From: Mxb001 sp049317345 | GTDB taxonomy: Bacteria > Actinomycetota > Actinomycetes > S36-B12 | Direction of reading: 5' to 3' | Length of the DNA stretch: 8,148 bases | Assembly (NCBI GenBank): GCA_049317345.1 | Contig: JBMOIL010000114.1 | Location: forward strand, 1 to 8,148 | In this document: positions 1 through 5,850 of the stretch, in pieces | How positions within the stretch are numbered: the stretch's first letter is position 1 | How the letters are laid out: every line of letters begins with the position of its first letter | Notes under the pieces: model-generated | Told to the model about the DNA's origin: nothing | Seen by the model: the letters and a program-made list of their open reading frames with translations, nothing else | Databases searched by the model: none | Position numbers and translations under genes: made by a program

Positions 1-258
1 GGGATCGATGAAGCAGGGATGCCCGCCCGCCGCGGCCGCGAGTTGTTCCTCAGTGAGGTCAGCATCAGGGTCCAATAGGGGCGGCAGGGTGATGGTGAGT
101 TCAGCGGCATCACCTTCACGTGCACTCACCGTGAACCACTCCGGCAGATCCAACCCTGCCGCCGCTAGCACCGCTTTCGGGTCAGCAAGGAAACGTTCAC
201 GCGCCGTCGCATCAGTCACAGCAGGGGCAAGGGCCGCCAGGAAACCTTGAGCATCCAT
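1..258 (-). CDS. NHLP-type RiPP precursor peptide, 3' end outside the window
   Basis: This is a probable ribosomal natural-product precursor with a nitrile-hydratase-like leader. The 86 visible residues start at the ATG at 258-256, five bases after a perfect AAGGAG, and the frame stays open to base 1. The leader shows the family order: a helical N-terminus; ERFLADPKAVLAAAGLDLPE (residues 21-40); a strand-like stretch ending TITLPP (55-60); then LTEEQLAAAAGG (68-79). The Gly-Gly at 78-79 is the expected cut site for a C39-type peptidase/ABC exporter. The visible core is HPCFIDP (80-86), with one Cys, and continues beyond the edge. A true nitrile hydratase alpha subunit would be about 200 residues with a CxxCxC metal site, and nothing like that is seen. 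I counted 35 of 86 codons ending in A or T, against 12 of the first 50 in ung and 8 of the first 50 in the lipase gene, which suggests different ancestry. Leader assignment is fairly firm. The type of modification cannot be told, because no maturation enzyme is in the window. Confidence 0.78.
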   Translation of the reverse strand, partial: MDAQGFLAALAPAVTDATARERFLADPKAVLAAAGLDLPEWFTVSAREGDAAELTITLPPLLDPDADLTEEQLAAAAGGHPCFIDP

Positions 259-263
259 AACCA

Positions 264-269
264 CTCCTT
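264..269 (-). promoter_or_regulatory. Strong Shine-Dalgarno (AAGGAG) of the NHLP precursor
   Basis: AAGGAG on the minus strand ends five bases before the ATG at 258. It fixes that ATG, rather than the in-phase-looking ATG four bases further on, as the start. No other gene in the window has so good a ribosome binding site; most appear leaderless. This suggests high translation, as expected for a peptide precursor. Confidence 0.8.
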
Positions 270-290
270 AGAGAGTTACACGTTTCCGCC

Positions 291-296
291 ACGGTA
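291..296 (-). promoter_or_regulatory. Possible -10 box for the NHLP precursor
   Basis: TACCGT fits the actinobacterial TANNNT -10 pattern. Transcription would begin near 284 and give a leader of roughly 25 bases containing the AAGGAG. No convincing -35 hexamer is seen at the right distance, so this is only the best candidate. Confidence 0.28.
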
Positions 297-382
297 CAAC
301 CGCACCACTCGACAGGGGGAAGGCCGTCCATCAGCGGTGAGATTCTTGCAGTGTCGGTGGTCCACGAGCATCCGACCGGCGA

Positions 383-388
383 TACGGT
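383..388 (+). promoter_or_regulatory. Leaderless -10 box for ung
   Basis: TACGGT matches TANNNT and ends exactly six bases before the GTG start at 395. Transcription would therefore begin at or next to the first base of the start codon. No Shine-Dalgarno precedes the GTG, which agrees with a leaderless mRNA. No good -35 is visible. Confidence 0.5.
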
Positions 389-394
389 CGCGGG

Positions 395-1072
395 GTGACA
401 CGGTCGCTCGAGGAACTGGTCCACCCTTCATGGATCCCCGTCCTCGAATCCCAGCGCGAGACGCTCACGGCACTCGGGGAGTTCCTGCGAGCCGAGGGTG
501 CTGCGGGTCGACCCTGGCTGCCCGCCGGCGATGCCATCCTGCGCGCCTTCTCCACTCCCATCGACGATGTCCGAGTCCTCATCGTCGGCCAGGACCCCTA
601 CCCGACTCCCGGCCATCCGATCGGCCTGTCCTTCGCGGTCGCGCCCGACGTCAGACCGCTCCCGCGCAGCCTGCAGAACATCTATCGCGAGCTCGTCGAC
701 GACCTGGGCGTCGCGCGACCCACGACCGGGGATCTCACGCCGTGGACATCGAGCGGTGTCATGCTCCTCAACCGCGTCCTCACGGTGCAGGCGGGCAACC
801 CCGGCAGCCACCGGGGCAAGGGCTGGGAGGACTTCACCGAGTGTGCGATCCGAGGGCTCGTCCAGCGGCCCGATGCGCCTTTGGTGGCGATCCTGTGGGG
901 TCGCGATGCCCAATCCCTGCAGCCGATGCTGGAGGACACGCCCGTCATCGCCAGCGCGCATCCGAGCCCGATGTCGGCGGACCGCGGATTCTTTGGGTCT
1001 CGGCCCTTCAGTCGAGCCAACGAACTGCTGGAGGAACTCGGCGACGACCCAGTCGACTGGGCCCTCCCCTAG
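395..1072 (+). CDS. ung: Uracil-DNA glycosylase, family 1
   Basis: This enzyme removes uracil from DNA by cleaving the N-glycosidic bond, the first step of base-excision repair in the cytoplasm. The 225-residue product is close to the 229 of E. coli Ung. The water-activating loop GQDPYP is at 65-70 (Asp67, Tyr69). The uracil-stacking Phe80 follows in GLSF, the uracil-reading Asn126 is in LLN, and the DNA-intercalation loop HPSP is at 189-192 (His189), followed by RGFFGSRPFSRAN. All catalytic residues are present. The residue after HPSP is Met193, where E. coli has the wedging Leu191. The start is a GTG placed by a leaderless -10 box; the N-terminus TRSLEELVHPSW is typical. The gene converges on the aminotransferase gene with a 6-bp gap and diverges from the NHLP gene. 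It shows no sign of operon membership. Confidence 0.96.
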   Translation: MTRSLEELVHPSWIPVLESQRETLTALGEFLRAEGAAGRPWLPAGDAILRAFSTPIDDVRVLIVGQDPYPTPGHPIGLSFAVAPDVRPLPRSLQNIYRELVDDLGVARPTTGDLTPWTSSGVMLLNRVLTVQAGNPGSHRGKGWEDFTECAIRGLVQRPDAPLVAILWGRDAQSLQPMLEDTPVIASAHPSPMSADRGFFGSRPFSRANELLEELGDDPVDWALP

Positions 1073-1078
1073 TCCGAT

Positions 1079-2371
1079 CTAGCTGCGGGCCGCAAGGGCC
1101 TCGGCGACAGCAGCCACGAACTCATCGACGTCGTCATCGGTGACCTCGATGCTCAGTGCGATGAATCCGCGCGGGGCGACGTAGAAGCCACGCTCGAGCA
1201 AGTCGAGGAAGAGCAACTCGCGCCGGCGGTCATCGGCGTCGGCGAGATCCGCGGGCGAGCGCACCGGCCCTGACACGGGGTGGAAGCCGACCATGGAGCC
1301 CATGCCCGTCGCGGTCCAGCCATGGGGGGCCATGACACGCTGGAGTTCGGCACGCAGCCGATCACCACGCGCATTGAGAGCCTCGAGGCGTGCGTCATCG
1401 AGCACCTGGGTGAGACCGGCGAGTCCCGCTGCCATGGACAGCACATTGTTGTTGAAGGTGCCGGCATGCGGCAGCGCTCCGGGCTGAGACGGGTCGAAGC
1501 GGCCCATGAGATCGGCGCGACCACCGAACGCACCGAAGGAGAGACCCCCACCCAGGTACTTACCGAGGGTCAGCAGATCGGGCGTGAGGCCAAAGAGGGG
1601 CGCGGCACCACTCGGTGAGAGCCGCGACGTCATCACTTCGTCGAGGATCAGGAGCACGCCATGGGCGCGCGCCTCCTCCTGGAGGGCCTGCAGGAATTCG
1701 CGCGTGGCCGGGATGACACCCCCGGAGCCGAGGACCGGCTCGACTACGACGGCAGCGAGGCGATCGGCGTGCTCGCGGATGGACCCGCGGGCACCCTCGA
1801 CATCGTTGTAGTCGAGCACGATGGCGTCGTACGGCGCGTTGACCGGCGAGCCGCCGCCACCGAAGTAGAGCAACCCGCCGTGATAGCCACCGCGCATGAC
1901 CGCGATGCCCGGCCGCCCCGTCACCACGCGCGCCAGCGCAATGGCCATGAGGTTGGCCTCGGTGCCCGAGTTGGTGAAGCGGACGAGTTCCAGTGCGGGG
2001 AAACGGTCGACGATCTCGCGCGCGAGGCGTGCTTCATAGACGTTGTGCCCCGCCAGGCTGATGCCGTTGTCAAGTGCCGCGCGCACGGCGTCGAGGATCA
2101 CCTTCTGGCTGTGACCGTAGAGCCCTGCGGTGTACTCACCCAGCATGTCGACGTACTCGTGCCCGTCGACATCGACGACGCGCTGTGCGTGGCCGCGCGA
2201 GATCCGCATGGGGAAGGGCGGGTGGTAGAGCACGGTGCGGGTGTTGCCGCCCGGCATGACCTCGCGAGCTTCTGCGTGCATCGCCGCACCGACGGGTCGC
2301 TGCGCGACGTACCGCTCGCGCGCCTCGGTCAGCGCCGTGTCGAGATTCGTCCGCTCATCGGTCGCCGTCAT
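1079..2371 (-). CDS. Class-III PLP aminotransferase, beta-amino-acid (beta-phenylalanine) type
   Basis: This is a fold-type I, PLP-dependent transaminase of 430 residues. The PLP-forming Lys271 is in LGKYLGGG, the ring-nitrogen Asp244 is in LILDEVMTS, the phosphate-binding region is NSGTEAN at 134-140, and HAGTFNNN is at 302-309. It is related to glutamate-1-semialdehyde aminomutase (HemL). However, PGGNTR (40-45), PFPMRI and HAGTFNNN are, from memory, features of the beta-phenylalanine aminotransferases of Variovorax and Mesorhizobium. Those enzymes bind the substrate carboxylate with two arginines about 357 residues apart; here Arg45 and Arg401 (in APRGFIALS) are 356 apart. The likely reaction is amino transfer between a beta-amino acid and a 2-oxoacid. 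This is inference, and databases would probably label it an aspartate aminotransferase family or HemL-like protein. It lies 18 bp after the DUF2237 gene on the same strand, so read-through is likely. It also has its own leaderless promoter. Confidence 0.85.
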   Translation of the reverse strand: MTATDERTNLDTALTEARERYVAQRPVGAAMHAEAREVMPGGNTRTVLYHPPFPMRISRGHAQRVVDVDGHEYVDMLGEYTAGLYGHSQKVILDAVRAALDNGISLAGHNVYEARLAREIVDRFPALELVRFTNSGTEANLMAIALARVVTGRPGIAVMRGGYHGGLLYFGGGGSPVNAPYDAIVLDYNDVEGARGSIREHADRLAAVVVEPVLGSGGVIPATREFLQALQEEARAHGVLLILDEVMTSRLSPSGAAPLFGLTPDLLTLGKYLGGGLSFGAFGGRADLMGRFDPSQPGALPHAGTFNNNVLSMAAGLAGLTQVLDDARLEALNARGDRLRAELQRVMAPHGWTATGMGSMVGFHPVSGPVRSPADLADADDRRRELLFLDLLERGFYVAPRGFIALSIEVTDDDVDEFVAAVAEALAARS

Positions 2372-2377
2372 GAGCCG

Positions 2378-2406
2378 AGGGTACGCCCGTTAGGCGAGGA
2401 GGTCAC
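2378..2406 (-). promoter_or_regulatory. Leaderless promoter of the aminotransferase gene
   Basis: On the minus strand GTGACC (2406-2401) resembles a TTGACA -35 at four positions. After a 17-base spacer comes TACCCT (2383-2378), a TANNNT -10, and six bases later the ATG. The -35 lies inside the 3' end of the DUF2237 gene. No Shine-Dalgarno is present before the ATG. Confidence 0.5.
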
Positions 2407-2785
2407 CCGGACTCTCGGGCACATCGACAGCGTGCTCGCGTAGCGCCTCGATGGGCACGATGCGCAGTGCCGCGGTGTTCGTGGAGGAGAGGACGACCGG
2501 CGCCGCGGCACCGTCACGGTAGGCATGCAGCCAACGCGAGGCGCAGACGCACCAGCGGTCGCCCGGCTTGAGCCCGGGGAAGCGGTACTCCGGAATCGGC
2601 GTCACAAGGTCGTTGCCGCTCCTGAGCTGGTGCTCGAGGAACTCCGCCGTCACCACGGCACACACCGTGTGGGAGCCCAGGTCATCCGGGCCCGTCGAGC
2701 AGCAACCATCGCGATAGAACCCGGTGAGTGGGTCACGGCCACACTCCTCGAGTGGACCGCCGAGCACGTTGAGCGACTCCGTCAT
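2390..2785 (-). CDS. DUF2237 family protein
   Basis: This is a small cytoplasmic protein of unknown function, 131 residues with the ATG at 2785. It carries the DUF2237 pattern along its whole length: NVLGGPLEEC (6-15), DPLTGFYRDGCCSTGP (18-33), GSHTVCAVVT (37-46), FPGLKPGDRWCVCASRWL (69-86) and APVVLSSTNTAAL near 95-107. Six cysteines (15, 28, 29, 42, 79, 81) and His39 sit in the conserved blocks, which would suit metal binding or redox chemistry, though that is unproven. A longer frame opens at 2848, but its 21 extra residues do not resemble the family and run through the divergent promoter region, so the inner ATG is preferred. The gene ends 18 bp before the aminotransferase start, suggesting co-transcription. 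Confidence 0.9.
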   Translation of the reverse strand: MTESLNVLGGPLEECGRDPLTGFYRDGCCSTGPDDLGSHTVCAVVTAEFLEHQLRSGNDLVTPIPEYRFPGLKPGDRWCVCASRWLHAYRDGAAAPVVLSSTNTAALRIVPIEALREHAVDVPESPGDLLA

Positions 2786-2820
2786 GACAGCAGTGTCCCG
2801 CGTCCGTCCCGCCACGGGAA
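2786..2820 (-). promoter_or_regulatory. Possible promoter and small inverted repeats upstream of DUF2237 gene
   Basis: On the minus strand GACACT (2797-2792) sits six bases before the ATG, the same distance as the TANNNT boxes elsewhere in the window, but its first base is G. TTCCCG (2820-2815), a weak -35, is 17 bases upstream. Two inverted repeats overlap these elements: TCCCG-CCA-CGGGA at 2807-2819 and GACA-GCAG-TGTC at 2786-2797. Either could be an operator, but both are short. Confidence 0.25.
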
Positions 2821-2856
2821 ACCCGGCTCCGCAAGCATCGACCGCCACTGGTGCCC

Positions 2857-2862
2857 TAGAGT
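2857..2862 (+). promoter_or_regulatory. Probable -10 box for the lipase gene
   Basis: TAGAGT fits TANNNT. Transcription would begin near 2869 and give a 5' leader of about 25 bases, with only a weak purine stretch (CGGGGG) before the ATG at 2894. No clear -35 is seen. This promoter would also serve the overlapping downstream peptidyl-tRNA hydrolase gene. Confidence 0.4.
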
Positions 2863-2893
2863 CGCTTGGTCGCTCGAGCCCACGGGGGTCGCC

Positions 2894-4510
2894 ATGAAGT
2901 TCATTCCCTTTGCCGCCGCGTCAGCCATGATCGCGCTGACACTGGGCGGAGCCGTGGCCGTGCAGGCCGCTCCCACCGTCGATGTCGCCCCCCAGGCCGA
3001 CCCGGGCAACGTGTGCCTCGACACCAACATCCAGCAGGCACTGGTGGGCAAGCAGCCCGGTGACCTGCTCGCTCCCCCGCAGGACGTCACCGCCGAATCC
3101 CAACTCCAGGGCGGCACCCTCTACCGAGTCGCGTACGCGACCACTGGCGAGGCGGGCTCCGTCGTGGCCTCATGCGGCCTCATCGCCGTACCCAACGGGA
3201 AGTCAATCGACGGTGTAGTCGCGTGGGCGCACGGCACCGTCGGCCTCGACGAACGCTGCCAGCCGAGCATGCGGCCGGACGCTTTCGTAGGCCCGATGTC
3301 CGGCGGGATCGGCGCCCCCAAGGCCGGCATGGATCAGACGACCGGTGCGCTCTACAACATGCTTCAGGACGGGTACGCCGTCGTCGCAAGCGACTATCCG
3401 TCCGCAGGCATGGGCGGACCCGACCTGCAGCGCTACGTCCTGGGTGTCCCCAGCGGTCTCGCTGTCCTGGACTCCGCTCGCACACTGACCGGCAATGCCG
3501 CCACGTTCGGCCTGTCCCCCATCGGCCCACAGGAGCGCCTGCCGCTGATCACCTGGGGTCACTCGCAGGGCGGCGGGTCGGCGCTCTGGGCCGGACAGCT
3601 GGCGCGCGACTACCTCGCGGCGCAGGGCGATCAGACACTCGACCTCGCGGGTGTCTTCGCGGAGGCTCCGGCGTCGCAGTTCACCACGTCGCCCGGGCAG
3701 CCCCAGAGATACTTGGGCAAGCACCTCGGTGACCGCGACATGTACAACTTCGATCCCGGGCTGGGGCTGCCCTTCCCGATCGGCGCCGTCCTCTTCAGCT
3801 ACGTGACGGCGAGCTGGAGCCAGGTCGCCAAGGGCACCGGTGGCGACTTCCCCTTCGGTCCCACCGACGCCGTGTCTTACCGGGACGTGTTGAGCAAGAA
3901 GGGCCAGGCGACGGCGCCCACCGTCGCGGCGCTGTGCCTGAATCCCGGCGGCATCCCCGGGATCGCCAAGTCGGTCTTCCAGTACCTCGTGCCCAACGTC
4001 TCGCGCTTCTTCGCCGCACCCTTCGCCGGAACGAAGGTAGGCGGCAAGTGGCAGGGGGCGGTCGACGCCACCTGCGCTGATCCCACGAAGTTCAGCAAGG
4101 GTGTCCAGGACTGGTGCGCGTGGCTGCAATACAACATGCCGGGACCGAATGGCGTGAATGCCCTCGACAAGATCCCGGTGGACAACAGCGGAAAGAAGGT
4201 GCCGCTCTACATCGCCCAGGGCCTCAACGATCGGATCATCTGGTGCGTCGACACCGAGGCCCAGGTCCAGGGGGCGAACTGCCTTAGCGACCAGCTCTAC
4301 CACTCCTACGAGCAGGAGTACTGCGACGGCAGCGGCTACCTCTACGCCGACTACTACCCGGGTGCCTCGCACTTGAGCCTGCCCGGAGCGGTGACATCCG
4401 ACTCGCCCAGCGGCACCTACACCGACTCACCCCTCGACACGTTCGTGCGCGGCGCGATGAAGGGCTCTCTGAGCCCGCAGTGCCACGCCGATGACGCCGG
4501 GGGCGAGTGA
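2894..4510 (+). CDS. Secreted lipase of the LIP family (alpha/beta hydrolase)
   Basis: This is an extracellular esterase or lipase of 538 residues. A Sec signal peptide fills residues 1-25: Lys2, then a hydrophobic stretch, then VQA before AP as the likely cut. The fold is alpha/beta hydrolase of the fungal/actinobacterial secretory lipase (LIP) type. The oxyanion region is WAHGT (111-115). The nucleophile Ser224 is in WGHSQGG, the likely acid is Asp446 in QGLNDRIIW, and the likely base is His493 in GASHLS. Ten cysteines (41, 94, 122, 348, 394, 408, 451, 463, 477, 530) would allow up to five disulfides, fitting an exported protein. The frame is open upstream to 2525, but the signal peptide sets the start at 2894. 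The substrate is not readable from sequence; triacylglycerol or other acyl esters are likely. Its TGA overlaps the next gene's GTG. Confidence 0.9.
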   Translation: MKFIPFAAASAMIALTLGGAVAVQAAPTVDVAPQADPGNVCLDTNIQQALVGKQPGDLLAPPQDVTAESQLQGGTLYRVAYATTGEAGSVVASCGLIAVPNGKSIDGVVAWAHGTVGLDERCQPSMRPDAFVGPMSGGIGAPKAGMDQTTGALYNMLQDGYAVVASDYPSAGMGGPDLQRYVLGVPSGLAVLDSARTLTGNAATFGLSPIGPQERLPLITWGHSQGGGSALWAGQLARDYLAAQGDQTLDLAGVFAEAPASQFTTSPGQPQRYLGKHLGDRDMYNFDPGLGLPFPIGAVLFSYVTASWSQVAKGTGGDFPFGPTDAVSYRDVLSKKGQATAPTVAALCLNPGGIPGIAKSVFQYLVPNVSRFFAAPFAGTKVGGKWQGAVDATCADPTKFSKGVQDWCAWLQYNMPGPNGVNALDKIPVDNSGKKVPLYIAQGLNDRIIWCVDTEAQVQGANCLSDQLYHSYEQEYCDGSGYLYADYYPGASHLSLPGAVTSDSPSGTYTDSPLDTFVRGAMKGSLSPQCHADDAGGE

Positions 4511-5136
4511 GCGGGGGGCCGCTCCACCGCTCGGTCGCTGTCCCGGCGAGCCGACTCGAGCGCTGGCTCGCCGGATTCGATCAGAGGCACGGCGGCTCGA
4601 CCCAGGAGGTTGAGGGCGGGGTCATGCGCCTCACGGGCGCGGACGGTGGCACGGCCGTGATCACGCCGTCCTACCCCATCCCCGCGGCCACCGCATCCGG
4701 CTTCGTCGAGGCAGTCCAGCGCATCCCGCGCACCGGCGTGATCCTCATTCGCCGTGGAGGATTCGCCGCGGCGATCGTCGAGGGCGACGCCGTCATCGCC
4801 AGCGATGTCGGCAAGCGCCACGTCCAGGGACGCACAGCAGCCGGTGGTTGGTCGCAGCAGCGCTTCGCTCGCCGGCGCGATAAGCAGGTGCACGAGCTCG
4901 TGGATGCGGCCGTCGACTACGTCGCGCGCACGATCGTGCCCGGGCTACCCGTGGACTACCTCGCCACCGGAGGGGATCGACCCCTCGTGGATGAGGTCCT
5001 TGATGATCCGCGTCTGCGTCCCCTCGCCGCGCTCCCCCGCGGACCCCATCTGGATGTGCCCGACCCCCGGCGCGACGTCGTCACATCGCTCCCGGAGCGC
5101 CTGAGCACCCTGCGCATCGACCTCATCGACCCCTGA
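4507..5136 (+). CDS. Actinobacterial VLRF1-type (acVLRF1) peptidyl-tRNA hydrolase
   Basis: This is a probable ribosome-rescue factor of 209 residues from the actinobacterial branch of the Vms1/ANKZF1-like release-factor family. Its members are proposed to cleave peptidyl-tRNA on stalled or split ribosomes. The diagnostic block spans 105-127: HVQGRTAAGGWSQQ (105-118) followed by RFARRRDKQ. Here the GxxQ-type loop (Gln117 or Gln118) would supply the catalytic glutamine, and the arginine cluster would contact tRNA. The N-terminal VAVPASRLERWLAGFDQRHG is also family-like. The GTG start lies in a GTGA shared with the lipase TGA (4-bp overlap), so translation is probably coupled to the lipase. The identification is from motif memory. 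The enzymatic role is inferred from the eukaryotic relatives, and an older annotation would be hypothetical protein. Confidence 0.82.
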   Translation: MSGGPLHRSVAVPASRLERWLAGFDQRHGGSTQEVEGGVMRLTGADGGTAVITPSYPIPAATASGFVEAVQRIPRTGVILIRRGGFAAAIVEGDAVIASDVGKRHVQGRTAAGGWSQQRFARRRDKQVHELVDAAVDYVARTIVPGLPVDYLATGGDRPLVDEVLDDPRLRPLAALPRGPHLDVPDPRRDVVTSLPERLSTLRIDLIDP

Positions 5137-5142
5137 TCCGGC

Positions 5143-5148
5143 TACGCT
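5143..5148 (+). promoter_or_regulatory. Leaderless -10 box for the TMEM175-family gene
   Basis: TACGCT matches TANNNT and ends exactly six bases before the ATG at 5155, in the 18-bp gap after the peptidyl-tRNA hydrolase stop. No Shine-Dalgarno is present. The gene can therefore be transcribed apart from the lipase operon. Confidence 0.5.
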
Positions 5149-5154
5149 CGGGCC

Positions 5155-5850
5155 ATGCGGGAAGGGGACAACGAGGATCAGCCCGAGGCGGATCCCTGGA
5201 CTCTGCGCTTCTACGACCGGGACACCCAGGGCTTCGAGCGCGTCATCCTCTTTTCCGACGCCGTCTACGCGATTGCCCTGACCCTCATCGCGGCCACGCT
5301 CGTCGCACCCACGCTCACGAGCATGACCGATGGTCAGGACGCGGGGACAGCGATCGCAGCGGGCCTGAGCAACCTTTGGCCCTACGCCTTGACGTTCACA
5401 TGGATTGCCTTCTACTGGAAGGCGAATCATCGCTTCACTCTGACCCTGCGCCGCATGGACAGCCGCTATATCTGGGCGATTCTCACCTACCTCGCGTTCG
5501 TGGCGCTTCTGCCCTTCCCCGCATCGGTGCTCGGTGAATCGGCCAGTCTCACGGCCCTGGCCTTCTTCATCGGATACATGGCGTGCATCAGCGGCCTCGA
5601 GGTCGTGCTCATGCTGATCGCGATCCGGGACGATCTGTTCGTGCGCCCGCTCACGACCGTGGAGAAGCGCAACGCGGTCCTGTCAGCACTTTCCCCTGTC
5701 GTTGCCTCGCTCATCGCCGTGCCCGCCTGCTTCATCCCCGGCATGAACTTCTACGTCGTTCTTGCGATTTATGTCGTCTTGAGCATCGTGCTCGGCATCA
5801 TCGTGCGGCGCGTCTACGCCGTGCCCGGCTGGAGTCGGACCCGGCACTAG
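5155..5850 (+). CDS. TMEM175 family (DUF1211) membrane channel
   Basis: This is a probable potassium-permeable channel of the inner membrane, 231 residues, the single-repeat bacterial size that assembles as a tetramer. The first transmembrane helix carries the family signature: Arg29, then FSDAVYAIALTLI (33-45). WKANHRF (88-94) matches the conserved W..H segment after helix 2. Six hydrophobic segments can be seen at about 30-51, 70-88, 105-124, 131-156, 176-195 and 197-218. The N-terminus is acidic and soluble, and the C-terminus is basic (RTRH). The start is set by the leaderless -10 box and the ATG. The stop TAG shares a CTAG with the stop of the convergent MFS gene. The family assignment is firm. 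Ion selectivity is inferred from characterised homologues. Confidence 0.9.
   Translation: MREGDNEDQPEADPWTLRFYDRDTQGFERVILFSDAVYAIALTLIAATLVAPTLTSMTDGQDAGTAIAAGLSNLWPYALTFTWIAFYWKANHRFTLTLRRMDSRYIWAILTYLAFVALLPFPASVLGESASLTALAFFIGYMACISGLEVVLMLIAIRDDLFVRPLTTVEKRNAVLSALSPVVASLIAVPACFIPGMNFYVVLAIYVVLSIVLGIIVRRVYAVPGWSRTRH

Noticed and set aside
8..250. Plus-strand frame opposite the NHLP gene
   Set aside because: Ser/Ala/Arg-rich antisense shadow with no recognisable motif, while the minus strand has a clear family match and ribosome binding site.
273..299. TTGTAC-N15-TAACTC as promoter for the NHLP gene
   Set aside because: The spacer is short, and transcription would begin inside the Shine-Dalgarno sequence and destroy it.
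1073..1078. Intrinsic terminator between ung and the aminotransferase
   Set aside because: Only six bases separate the stop codons and no hairpin followed by a T run is seen there.
247..1143. Long plus-strand frame rich in Arg, Pro and Ala
   Set aside because: It lies over ung in another frame and over the upstream promoter; composition is that of a shifted high-GC frame, with no domain.
2786..2848. Longer start for the DUF2237 protein
   Set aside because: The 21 extra residues are unlike the family, and the inner ATG fits the normal family N-terminus before NVLGGPL.
2525..2893. Upstream extension of the lipase frame by 123 codons
   Set aside because: It would bury the signal peptide inside the protein and run antisense through the DUF2237 gene.
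3203..4372. 389-codon minus-strand frame
   Set aside because: It is antisense to the lipase, whose signal peptide, catalytic serine and histidine are unmistakable; the antisense protein has no family pattern.
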